Source of the DNA: CBDAPE01 sp965198325
GTDB lineage: Bacteria; Pseudomonadota; Alphaproteobacteria; UBA828; JAPUJA01
Assembly (NCBI GenBank): GCA_965198325.1
Contig: CBDAPE010000018.1
Span: 62,001 to 126,000, forward strand
Reading direction: 5' to 3'
Length of the DNA: 64,000 bases
Below the pieces are notes generated by a model that saw nothing but the letters and a program-made list of their open reading frames with translations, was not told the origin of the DNA and made no database searches. The position numbers were made by a program, and so were the translations under genes. This document shows, piece after piece, positions 1 through 7,506 of the stretch. Numbering within the stretch: the first letter of the stretch is position 1; each line of letters opens with the position of its first letter.

Positions 1-225
1 ATGTACGACGGAACGATTTATGTTGGCGGCAAGATCGCGTCGCTCGGTGTCGACGCGGTGCCTGGCGAGATGACCGAGGTCGAGGCCACGTGGCTCAAGA
101 CTAAACTTGCGACCTTCGGGCTCGAAGCGCCCAACGGGGTCGAAAATCTGCAAAAGATCGTTTCGGGCAAACAGCTTTGGAATTACGACAATCTGGAGCC
201 CACCGAGAAGAAGATCGCGTTGTAG
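1..225 (+). CDS. mgsB: C-terminal part of a glutamate-synthase GXGXG-domain subunit (MgsB/GlxC-like), 5' end outside the window
   Basis: The 74 visible residues contain a GTIYVGGKIASLGVDAV segment typical of the right-handed beta-helix GXGXG domain of glutamate synthase alpha chains. The frame is open at the window edge and this family usually has over 200 residues, so the first visible ATG is probably internal. In alphaproteobacteria this domain is a separate small subunit working with an FMN-binding subunit, which starts 12 nt downstream here. The family makes N-methylglutamate (MgsABC) or belongs to the less well defined GlxBCD set. The sequence alone does not separate the two, and the class II amidotransferase partner would lie outside the window. 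Confidence 0.72.
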   Translation: MYDGTIYVGGKIASLGVDAVPGEMTEVEATWLKTKLATFGLEAPNGVENLQKIVSGKQLWNYDNLEPTEKKIAL

Positions 226-236
226 GGGTACGTATC

Positions 237-1613
237 ATGGCAAAGAAAAACGGCAACGGCAACGGTGTCGGCCACAACCAGCCGACGCGCAACAAATCTC
301 TCCTTGGCAAGAGTTTCATCTTTCCGCCCGAGGTGATGGACGACATCCATATCAAAGCGGAGCTCGGCCGCTATCGCATGCGCGGCTTTTCGATTTTCAA
401 GAAGATCCCCACCTGGGACGATCTCACATTCATGCCGGGTACGCTGACGCGTTTCGTCATCGAGGGCTATCGCGAGAAGTGCGAGACGAAGACTGTGATC
501 GGTCCGAAAGCGAAGCGGCCGCTCGAACTCGATATCCCGATTTACGTGACGGGCATGAGCTTCGGCGCGCTCTCCTACGAGGCGAAGACGGCTCTGGCGC
601 GGGGCGCCACGATGGCGGGCACGGCGACCTGCTCCGGCGAGGGCGGCATGATTCCCGACGAGCGGCGCTACTCTGAGAAGTGGCTCTACCAGTGCATCCA
701 GTCGCGCTACGGCTTCAATCCCCACCACCTGCGGCTTGCCGACACGTGCGAGTTCTTTATCGGCCAGGGCTGCAAGGTGGGCCTCGGCGGCCATCTGATG
801 GGCCAGAAGGTGACCGATCAGGTCGCCGAGATGCGCTCGCTGCCGGCGGGCATCGACCAGCGCTCGCCGGCGCGGCACCCGGACTGGCTGGGCCCGGACG
901 ATCTCGCGCTCAAGGTCAACGAGATCCGTGAGGCGACCAACGGGGAAATCCCGATTCAGCTCAAGCTGGGCGCGGCGCGGGTCTATGACGACGTGCGCAT
1001 GGCGGCGAAGACGGGTCCGGACAGTATATATATAGACGGCATGGAGGGTTCGACGGGAGCGGGCCCCCATCTCGCCACCGAAGAGACCGGCGTGCCGGGA
1101 ATCGCGGCGATCCGCCAGGCGCGCAAGGCGCTCGACGACGTCGGCGAAACCGGCAATATCAGCCTGATCTATGCCGGCGGCATCCGCAACGGCGGCGACG
1201 TCGCCAAGGCCCTGGCGCTGGGCGCCGACGGCGTTGCGATCGGCCATTCGGTAATGATGGCGCTCAACTGCAACAAGGACATCCCGGAGGCCGATTTCGA
1301 AACCGAGATGGGTGTCGAGGCGGGCTACTGCTATCACTGTCACACCGGACGCTGCCCGGTTGGCGTAGCGACCCAGGACCCGGAGCTGCGCAAGCGTCTC
1401 AATCCAGACGAGGCGGCCGAGCGGGTCTACAACTTCCTCCATACCCTGACGATGGAATGCCAGATGATGGCGCGCGCGTGTGGCAAGACCAACGTGCACT
1501 CCCTGGAGCCGGAAGATCTCGCGGCACTCACCATGGAAGCATCCGCGCTCGCCATGGTGCCACTGGCCGGCACTCAGCACACCGTCGGGCAACCCGACAT
1601 GACGCGCTATTAG
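237..1613 (+). CDS. mgsC: FMN-binding glutamate synthase family subunit (MgsC/GlxD-like)
   Basis: A 458-residue protein starting at the ATG after the mgsB-like stop; an in-frame upstream extension from 177 overlaps mgsB and is unlikely. It has the (beta/alpha)8 FMN and 2-oxoglutarate domain of glutamate synthase, including IPIQLKLGAARVYDDV, YIDGMEGSTGAGPH and IYAGGIRNGGDVAKALALGADGVAIG. A cysteine-rich stretch, CYHCHTGRCPVGVATQDPEL, matches the iron-sulfur region of the family. In MgsABC this subunit carries out the reductive step that forms N-methylglutamate from methylamine or a methylamine-derived intermediate. In GlxBCD the substrate is less clear. Linkage to a methylamine/ammonium-type transporter and to fhs fits amine and one-carbon metabolism. 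Confidence 0.85.
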   Translation: MAKKNGNGNGVGHNQPTRNKSLLGKSFIFPPEVMDDIHIKAELGRYRMRGFSIFKKIPTWDDLTFMPGTLTRFVIEGYREKCETKTVIGPKAKRPLELDIPIYVTGMSFGALSYEAKTALARGATMAGTATCSGEGGMIPDERRYSEKWLYQCIQSRYGFNPHHLRLADTCEFFIGQGCKVGLGGHLMGQKVTDQVAEMRSLPAGIDQRSPARHPDWLGPDDLALKVNEIREATNGEIPIQLKLGAARVYDDVRMAAKTGPDSIYIDGMEGSTGAGPHLATEETGVPGIAAIRQARKALDDVGETGNISLIYAGGIRNGGDVAKALALGADGVAIGHSVMMALNCNKDIPEADFETEMGVEAGYCYHCHTGRCPVGVATQDPELRKRLNPDEAAERVYNFLHTLTMECQMMARACGKTNVHSLEPEDLAALTMEASALAMVPLAGTQHTVGQPDMTRY

Positions 1614-1622
1614 GAGTCGATC

Positions 1623-2018
1623 ATGAGCAAGGACACCAAGCAGGACGTCGATTACTTCCTCAAAAGCTCGGGCCTCGACAGCGAGCGCGAGGCGGAGATC
1701 GGTCAACATATCGGCTACCGCTACGACGTGAACCTGGTGCCCGACTACGACCGGATCACGCCGTTCCTACAAAAGTATATGGAGATGATGGACTGGACGG
1801 ACCTGAACTGGCTCGAGGACGTCCACATGGGTTATGAGGAAGGCCGCGCCGCCGTGTTCGACCGCAACATCAACGGCTGGGTGACCGTACCCGAGGATCT
1901 CGAATTGCCCGACAACCAGCAGGACCGCGACATGATCGCGCGGGAGCTTCTGATCAAGTTCCAGATGTCCAACCGCCATCCGCTGGTCGAGCTCTACAAC
2001 GCCTATCGCAAATTCTAG
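1623..2018 (+). CDS. conserved-looking hypothetical protein, 131 aa, downstream of mgsC
   Basis: A 131-residue acidic soluble protein with no signal peptide or membrane segment. It starts 9 nt after mgsC and so probably shares its transcript. Codon use matches its neighbours. Visible features are an aromatic/acidic middle (KYMEMMDWTDLNWLEDVHMGYEEG) and a C-terminal half rich in charged helices. I do not recognise a family. Its position where a glutamine-synthetase-like gmaS/glnT gene often sits suggests a role in the same amine pathway, but nothing in the protein itself shows this. Confidence 0.65.
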   Translation: MSKDTKQDVDYFLKSSGLDSEREAEIGQHIGYRYDVNLVPDYDRITPFLQKYMEMMDWTDLNWLEDVHMGYEEGRAAVFDRNINGWVTVPEDLELPDNQQDRDMIARELLIKFQMSNRHPLVELYNAYRKF

Positions 2019-2090
2019 CGACGGGCCCGCTTCCGCCGGCTTCCCGAGGGGTCGTCGCCGGACTTGTTTTCCTTTGCCCTCGCGGCCGGC

Positions 2091-2588
2091 CTAGGGATCG
2101 GGGTCGGCTTCGGCTTCCGCCCAATCGGGGCGGAAAGAAAGGATGCGAACGCCCGGCGGCAGGGCATCGTTGAACAGTTTGTTGTGCCAGAACGTGGCCT
2201 CGAACCGGTGATGGTCGGGCGCCAGCGTTATTACCTCGCAGGGCAGGTTGTAGCGCTGCCCGAACTGTTCGAATTCGAGACGACAGCGTTCGAGGTCGAG
2301 CAGCCGGGTCGCCACCGTCGAATCGGCAGCGAAGGTAGCACTCAACAGGTCGCTGAAGTTGTGCGGATATTGATAGTAGGCGGACGCCAGGAACTGGATC
2401 GCCTCTTCGTAGCGCTTGCGGGGGTCGTGGGTCTTCCGGCACATGAATCGGAGCATGCCCGTCGTCTCCCCGGACTCCTTCTCGACGATCAGCGCGTTCA
2501 TGGTCTCGAGGATCAGCGTACCGTCGAGAGAGAAAACCCGGGGCTGCATCCCCGGGCTCGGCCGTCCGCCTTGCTCACGAATCGACAT
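2091..2588 (-). CDS. hypothetical protein, about 165 aa
   Basis: A minus-strand frame convergent with the mgs genes. The last 150 residues read as a genuine soluble protein (FSLDGTLILETMNALIVEKESGETTGM and onward, rich in aromatic and acidic residues). The upstream part of the longer open frame, to 2771, is low-quality arginine/serine-rich sequence, so I start at the ATG at 2588. An ATG at 2549 is equally possible, and neither has a strong ribosome-binding site. No family recognised. It separates the mgs cluster from the Amt-type transporter. Confidence 0.5.
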   Translation of the reverse strand: MSIREQGGRPSPGMQPRVFSLDGTLILETMNALIVEKESGETTGMLRFMCRKTHDPRKRYEEAIQFLASAYYQYPHNFSDLLSATFAADSTVATRLLDLERCRLEFEQFGQRYNLPCEVITLAPDHHRFEATFWHNKLFNDALPPGVRILSFRPDWAEAEADPDP

Positions 2589-3096
2589 TTGCCGAATTCG
2601 ACACTGCCAGCCCAGAAAATGACCCCGTAGTCCGTGGTATGGCATTCGATTAGAACACTCCGATCCCGATGGCAACCTACCATGGCTGGAGCGACCGCCG
2701 AAGCGACCTCTCTTGATCTCGTCTGTAACGATTTTGCGACACAGCATTTCGACTAATTTTGAATTCTCCAAAATTAGATTAGTGTACTATTAATAAATAG
2801 TTATGTAGTCGATTCCTGTCATGGTGCGATGCGGAACAATGCATCCTTCTGAGGTTGGATCGCAGCGCCAATGATGTCCACCGACGAACAACCACCAGCA
2901 CTCGGTTTCGTCATGGAATCCGCCAACTTTAAAGACCAGGACCCTGCCATTAGGCCTAGACAGGCTTTTTAATTGCGTGCAGAGTAAAGCCCGTTTCAAG
3001 AGTGGCCGGGTTCCACATCGATCGATCCGTGTGTCCGGCTACATGACCATGACAGGGCCTCGATAAAGACTGGTCCAACGTCGCAGGGGGTTTCGG
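2589..3096. other. 508-nt non-coding stretch upstream of the Amt-type transporter gene
   Basis: I see no convincing gene here. Around 2740-2805 the base composition drops sharply to AT-rich, against a GC-rich background, and two inverted repeats occur there. A short GC stem followed by TTTTTAATT lies near 2959-2976 and could be a weak terminator. The rest, up to the AGGGGG ribosome-binding site before 3097, looks like a long 5' leader for the transporter gene. Confidence 0.5.
2753..2801. promoter_or_regulatory. two adjacent AT-rich inverted repeats, possible operator or promoter
   Basis: The first dyad is CTAATTTTG/CAAAATTAG, perfect 9-bp arms with a 7-nt spacer (2753-2777). The second is ACTATT/AATAGT, perfect 6-bp arms with a 4-nt spacer (2786-2801). 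AT-rich dyads in a GC-rich intergenic region suggest protein binding or a promoter. They lie about 300 nt upstream of the transporter start. The first could also be a weak transcript end for neighbouring genes. Confidence 0.4.
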
Positions 3097-4509
3097 ATGA
3101 CGAACTTTACAGACGCCTTCTTTGTAGTTTTCCAGGAAACGTACTTTTTCCTGACTGTGGTGATCATGTGGCTGATCCACGTCGGGTTCTGCATGTATGA
3201 GGTTGGGGTGTCGCGGCGCAAGAATATGCTGCATACCTTGTCCAAGAACCTGATGCTGATCCCCATCATCACCTTCAGCTTCTACTTCTTCGGATGGTGG
3301 AGTTATTGGGGTTTCGCAGAGGTGCCCTTCGGACCATTCCACGACGCTCCATGGGCCTTGCCCTGGTCGACTTTGATGGGACCGAACTTCGGTGCCGTCG
3401 ACGATCCAGACGGGTGGTCACGTCTGAATGGCGTATTCGCCATGGCGTTCCTCCTCTTCGCCTGGACGACAGGATCGATCTGCTCCGGCGCCGTTATCGA
3501 ACGAATTCGACTCGGTGCCTGGCTCGTGTTGATGGCCATTTTCGGTGGCTGGTGGTGGCTCGTCGGTGCAGCCTGGGGCTGGGCCCCGGACGGCTGGATG
3601 GTCCAGCTCATGGGCTATCACGACGCCTATGCCGCCGGTCTGGTGCATGCGGTCTCGGGCGGTTTCGCCCTCGGCATATTGATCGTTCTCGGACCACGGA
3701 TCGGGAAATTCGGTCCAAACGGGGAGGTTCGCGACATCAAGCCGCATAACAAGTGGGTGACCTGCTTCGGACTTGTCCTGATCCTCACCGGTTTCTTCGG
3801 CTTCATGTCGGCGTGTCACGCGCCGTTGGTGGAGACGACCGGCGATCCGGACAATCCGTTCTATTCGGCGGTCACGATTTACGGCACGCCCGTTACGCTG
3901 TCGAATATGACGGTGACCTACATCATGGCCGCCTGCGCCGGAATGATGACCATGTTCTTCTGTTCGAAGGGCGATCCATTCTGGACTATGTCGGGCATGA
4001 TATCCGGTGTCGTCTCGAACACGTCGGGCATGGATGTCTACCATCCGTTGACCTGTGTGGGTCTCGCGATCGGCGGTTCCTTCTTCGCCTTCTATGTGCA
4101 CTATTGGGTGGAAAAGCGGTTCAAGATCGACGACGCGGTCGGCGCGGTGGCGGTTCACGCCTATGCCGGTATCTTCAGCGTCGTGGCCTGTGGCTTCATT
4201 ATGTGGGGCTATCCGGCGGCGGCACCTGTCGAGCCGTTTGGGGCCTGGTGGGGCTCCAACGCGGAAGGTTGGCCGACTGTCAATCCGCTGGGGCAGATCA
4301 TCGGCATGCTCGTCTTCTTCGTGCTCGTCGGGGTCCTTCCGGGCGTCATCTTATCGAAGATCCTACAATCCTTCGGCGTGCTTCGCGTCCCACGGGAAGT
4401 CGAACTTGCCGGCCAGGATACCCACTTCCTGGGCGATGCCTACCCGTACATGGAAATCGCGGAAACCGAGTTCGAACAGCTCGAACGCGAATACGCCAAG
4501 GAAAGCTAG
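3097..4509 (+). CDS. divergent Amt-family ammonium/methylammonium transporter
   Basis: A 470-residue protein of about 11 hydrophobic segments. Both pore histidines of the Amt/MEP family are recognisable: HAVSGGFALG, preceded by an Asp eight residues earlier as in AmtB D160/H168, and HAYAGIFSV. It is longer and more aromatic than AmtB, with a large insert (GFAEVPFGPFHDAPWALPW and onward) after the second helix and a charged tail. No glnK gene is adjacent, unlike classical amtB operons. A one-helix protein follows 26 nt downstream. Context next to mgsC suggests uptake of ammonium or methylated ammonium; the substrate is not shown by sequence. The ribosome-binding site AGGGGG lies 8 nt before the ATG. 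Confidence 0.8.
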   Translation: MTNFTDAFFVVFQETYFFLTVVIMWLIHVGFCMYEVGVSRRKNMLHTLSKNLMLIPIITFSFYFFGWWSYWGFAEVPFGPFHDAPWALPWSTLMGPNFGAVDDPDGWSRLNGVFAMAFLLFAWTTGSICSGAVIERIRLGAWLVLMAIFGGWWWLVGAAWGWAPDGWMVQLMGYHDAYAAGLVHAVSGGFALGILIVLGPRIGKFGPNGEVRDIKPHNKWVTCFGLVLILTGFFGFMSACHAPLVETTGDPDNPFYSAVTIYGTPVTLSNMTVTYIMAACAGMMTMFFCSKGDPFWTMSGMISGVVSNTSGMDVYHPLTCVGLAIGGSFFAFYVHYWVEKRFKIDDAVGAVAVHAYAGIFSVVACGFIMWGYPAAAPVEPFGAWWGSNAEGWPTVNPLGQIIGMLVFFVLVGVLPGVILSKILQSFGVLRVPREVELAGQDTHFLGDAYPYMEIAETEFEQLEREYAKES

Positions 4510-4535
4510 ACCTGCTTCAAGGAAGGAGTTAGACG

Positions 4536-4823
4536 ATGTCAACAGGAATCGAATCTTACACGGACATGACGCAGGTCGGTGCGTTCTTCCCAGGCGCGAA
4601 CTCGGCCGAATGGATCATGGCCCTGGTCATCTTCATCTGGTTCGTTTGGTGGATGGCCTGGCAGTTCTGGTTTGAGGACAAAGAACTTAAGGAGGCCGTG
4701 CGTCTCTATAGAGAAGTCGGCATGGAACGAGCTATGGCGCATGGCGGCGCCAAGATCCTGAGCGACGAAGAGATGAAGGCTCGCGAGGTCCAGGCCGCCA
4801 TGGGCGGACGGTCGAGCCACTAG
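4536..4823 (+). CDS. small single-helix membrane protein, putative transporter partner
   Basis: A 95-residue protein with one strong hydrophobic helix (IMALVIFIWFVWWMAWQFWF, about residues 26-45) and a charged cytoplasmic-type C-terminal helix. A good AAGGAG ribosome-binding site precedes the start. It lies 26 nt after the Amt-type gene and is followed by an intrinsic terminator, so the two genes form a compact unit. No family recognised. A role as a small accessory subunit of the transporter is inferred from this arrangement only. Confidence 0.7.
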   Translation: MSTGIESYTDMTQVGAFFPGANSAEWIMALVIFIWFVWWMAWQFWFEDKELKEAVRLYREVGMERAMAHGGAKILSDEEMKAREVQAAMGGRSSH

Positions 4824-4845
4824 CCCCTGGCCTCAGGTAATACCG

Positions 4846-4878
4846 ATCGGCGGGTCGTTTCGACCCGCCGATTTTTTT
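4846..4878 (+). terminator. intrinsic terminator after the transporter operon
   Basis: A 12-bp perfect stem (arms 4846-4857 and 4861-4872, TTT loop) is followed by a run of seven T residues. It lies 23 nt after the stop of the small membrane protein and should end the Amt-type transcript. Confidence 0.92.
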
Positions 4879-5039
4879 ATGTCCGCACGCTGCCGAGATC
4901 GCCCGGCGCGGCGCCCCACTCAGAGACGCGAGGAACGGCCGGGCATGCAAGCCTCGCCGCTCCGGCCAAGAGAGCCTCACCTCACATCTTAAATGGTTTG
5001 GAATTTGTAACGGCACGAGTCGCCCGCCCGTACCCGTTC

Positions 5040-5270
5040 CTACTCGGTCGGGGGTTCCTCGGCAGCAGTCTCTTCGCCCGGCCCTGAGAAGAGCCGCTCC
5101 TTCGACTCCATATGGACTTCCAGCCGGGTCTCCATGGCGCCCTTGAGATGCGGCGATTTTTCCCGCACGCCAAACGTCAGAACCAAAAGAATCGCTATGG
5201 CCAGAAGAATGAACGGTATAAACGATCGCGGGTTCTTGAAATCGAATTTCCCAAACTTCCCGATTTTCAT
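5040..5270 (-). CDS. small membrane protein, 76 aa, unknown function
   Basis: A short minus-strand frame encoding a basic N-terminus, one hydrophobic helix (SFIPFILLAIAILLVLTFGV, roughly residues 16-35) and a polar acidic tail. I chose the second ATG because an AGGG element lies about 8 nt upstream; the first ATG is at 5288. Type II single-pass topology is likely. No family recognised. It stands alone between the Amt-type and fhs transcripts and is divergent from fhs. Confidence 0.55.
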   Translation of the reverse strand: MKIGKFGKFDFKNPRSFIPFILLAIAILLVLTFGVREKSPHLKGAMETRLEVHMESKERLFSGPGEETAAEEPPTE

Positions 5271-5691
5271 CGGACTGTACCCTTTCACCCGGTTGCCGCG
5301 ATCGGGACGGGTCCGTGCGCGTTCGTCAGTCGCCCGATCGAGGCCCGCCGCCTACCCATCGATCGACAGCCCACGCGCCGACTGCGCAGCTTCCAAAACG
5401 TCCTGCACGCCAGGAGTGTTGCCGGTGGAGACGAGTCTACACGGGCGTGCACCGTCTGCCCAGCCCACGAATAGACTGGACCGGGACTGCGCATGGCACC
5501 ACGCGGCACCCGCCACGGCTCCGCTCCCTGTCTGCCCATCGGCGCGGAACGCGGCAAATTCCTTGCCTGCAATCGGCGGGAGAGCTAGGCTGTGCACCGC
5601 TTCGACCCAGCCATTTGGGCCGTTTTTTGTGAGTCCCGCCACGACTTTTGAGCGGGGCGGCACGCGGGAGAATCAAGGAGTCATTCGAGCG
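5271..5691. other. 421-nt non-coding region upstream of fhs
   Basis: I see no supported gene; open frames crossing it have poor composition. It contains two similar words (gtgcaccgtctgcccagcc near 5448 and gtgcaccgcttcgacccagcc near 5592) and a weak hairpin followed by TTTTTT near 5607-5637. A structured leader for fhs is possible. I could not match it to the ZTP riboswitch often found before folate genes. Confidence 0.45.
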
Positions 5692-7398
5692 ATGCCGACG
5701 TCTGCCCACAACCAACATCAAAGTCCGAAGAGCGACATCGAAATTGCCCAGGCCGCGGCGATGCGGCCGATCCGGGAGGTCGCCAAGGATAAGCTCGGAA
5801 TAGACGAACAGCATCTCGAGCCCTACGGCCACTACAAGGCAAAGCTCTCGTTCGACTACATCCAGAGCCTGAAAGACAAGCCCGACGGCAAGCTCGTCCT
5901 AGTCACCGCGATCACCCCGACGCCCGCCGGCGAGGGCAAAACGACGACCACGGTGGGCCTCGGCGAGGCGCTCAACCTGATCGGCAAGAAGGCAGTGATC
6001 TGCCTGCGCGAACCCAGCCTCGGACCCTGTTTCGGCATCAAGGGCGGTGCCGCGGGCGGCGGCTACGCCCAGGTCGTGCCGATGGAGGATATCAACCTCC
6101 ACTTCACAGGCGACTTTCACGCGATCGGCGCAGCCAACAACCTGCTTGCCGCGATGACCGATAACCACATTTACTGGGGCAACGAGGCGGGGCTCGATTC
6201 CCGCCGGGTCACCTGGCGCCGCGCGGTCGACATCAACGACCGGGCGTTGCGCTCGATCGTCGGCTCGCTGGGCGGTGTCGCCAATGGCTACCCTCGCGAG
6301 GACGGTTTCGATATCACCGTCGCATCGGAAATCATGGCGATCTTCTGTCTGGCGACCGACATGGACGATCTGCGGCGCCGGCTGGGCAATATCATTGTTG
6401 GCTACACCCGTAAGCGAGAGCCCGTCCGCGCCAGCGCGATCAACGCGGACGGCGCGATGACAGCGTTGCTCAAAGACGCGTTGATGCCCAACCTCGTGCA
6501 GACCCTCGAGAACAACCCCGCCTTCGTGCATGGCGGGCCGTTCGCCAATATCGCCCATGGCTGCAATACGGTGCTCGCCACCAAGACGGCGCTCAAGCTG
6601 GCCGACTACGTGATCACCGAGGCGGGCTTCGGTGCCGATCTCGGCGCCGAGAAGTTCTTCGACATCAAATGCCGCAAGGCGGGCCTCAACCCCGAGTGCG
6701 TCGTGCTCGTCGCAACGATCCGTGCGCTCAAGATGCATGGCGGCGTGGCCAAGGACGGGCTCAAGGAGGAGAACGTCGAGGCCGTCGAGAAGGGTCTCGA
6801 CAATCTCACCCGCCATCTTGAGAACATCGCGAAATACAAGGTGCCGACGGTCGTCGCGATCAACAAGTTCAGCGCCGATACGCCGGCCGAGGTCGGGCTC
6901 GTGATGGACGCCTGCGCCAAGGCCGGCGTCAAGGCCGTCGAATGCGATCACTGGGCCGAGGGCGGCGAGGGCACGACCGGGCTTGCCGAAGCCGTCGTCG
7001 AGACCCTGGATCAAGGCGGTGCGGATTTCCAGACCCTCTACCCCGACGACATGCCCCTATGGGACAAGATCAAGACAGTCGCCACCGAGATCTACCGGGC
7101 CGACGACGTCACTGCGGACAAAAAGACCCGCACCCAGATCGCCGACATGGAGAAGGGCGGGTTCGGCAATTATCCGGTCTGCATCGCCAAGACCCAATAC
7201 AGCTTCACGACCGACCCGAATATGAAGGGAGCGCCGAGTGGCCATGTCCTGCCGCTTCGCGAGGTGCGCCTGTCGGGGGGTGCCGAATTTATCGTTGCGA
7301 TCTGCGGCGAGATCATGACCATGCCCGGTCTGCCGCGGGTTCCTGCGGCCAACAACATCTCCGTCGACGAGAATGGACGCATTACGGGACTGTTCTAG
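5692..7398 (+). CDS. fhs: formate-tetrahydrofolate ligase
   Basis: A 568-residue protein, usual size for the family. It ligates formate to tetrahydrofolate with ATP, giving 10-formyl-tetrahydrofolate. The P-loop TPTPAGEGKTTTTVGL, the REPSLGPCFGIKGGAAGGGYAQV block and the C-terminal AICGEIMTMPGLPRVPAA block are all intact. I start at 5692, with AAGGAG about 11 nt upstream; the open frame extends much further 5' but has no family similarity. In methylotrophs and amine degraders this enzyme links formate or formaldehyde oxidation to folate-bound carbon, which fits the adjacent mgs and monooxygenase genes. A sigma-70-like promoter lies just downstream, so the monooxygenase can be transcribed separately. 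Confidence 0.97.
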   Translation: MPTSAHNQHQSPKSDIEIAQAAAMRPIREVAKDKLGIDEQHLEPYGHYKAKLSFDYIQSLKDKPDGKLVLVTAITPTPAGEGKTTTTVGLGEALNLIGKKAVICLREPSLGPCFGIKGGAAGGGYAQVVPMEDINLHFTGDFHAIGAANNLLAAMTDNHIYWGNEAGLDSRRVTWRRAVDINDRALRSIVGSLGGVANGYPREDGFDITVASEIMAIFCLATDMDDLRRRLGNIIVGYTRKREPVRASAINADGAMTALLKDALMPNLVQTLENNPAFVHGGPFANIAHGCNTVLATKTALKLADYVITEAGFGADLGAEKFFDIKCRKAGLNPECVVLVATIRALKMHGGVAKDGLKEENVEAVEKGLDNLTRHLENIAKYKVPTVVAINKFSADTPAEVGLVMDACAKAGVKAVECDHWAEGGEGTTGLAEAVVETLDQGGADFQTLYPDDMPLWDKIKTVATEIYRADDVTADKKTRTQIADMEKGGFGNYPVCIAKTQYSFTTDPNMKGAPSGHVLPLREVRLSGGAEFIVAICGEIMTMPGLPRVPAANNISVDENGRITGLF

Positions 7399-7416
7399 AG
7401 GCTCGGCGACGGTTTC

Positions 7417-7444
7417 TTGACAGGCTTGATGAATTTTCCATAAT
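7417..7444 (+). promoter_or_regulatory. sigma-70-type promoter before the monooxygenase alpha gene
   Basis: A perfect TTGACA -35 box (7417-7422) and a CATAAT -10 box (7439-7444) are separated by 16 bp. They lie about 63 nt upstream of the hydroxylase alpha start and just after fhs. Strong by sequence; not experimentally shown. Confidence 0.65.
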
Positions 7445-7506
7445 ACCGATCGGGGTCCGGCGCGGGGGCCCGCCTTATTCGACCGGCTTCTGGGAGGAAG
7501 CAATCC

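Noticed and set aside
183..1709. 508-residue open frame antisense to mgsC
   Set aside because: Composition is Arg/Ala/His-rich noise typical of the reverse strand of a GC-rich gene, and the plus strand has clear family motifs.
5440..5540. ZTP or cobalamin riboswitch before fhs
   Set aside because: Neither the conserved ZTP core nor a B12 box could be found.
5134..5691. N-terminal extension of Fhs
   Set aside because: It would add 186 residues unlike the family, and a good ribosome-binding site lies before 5692.
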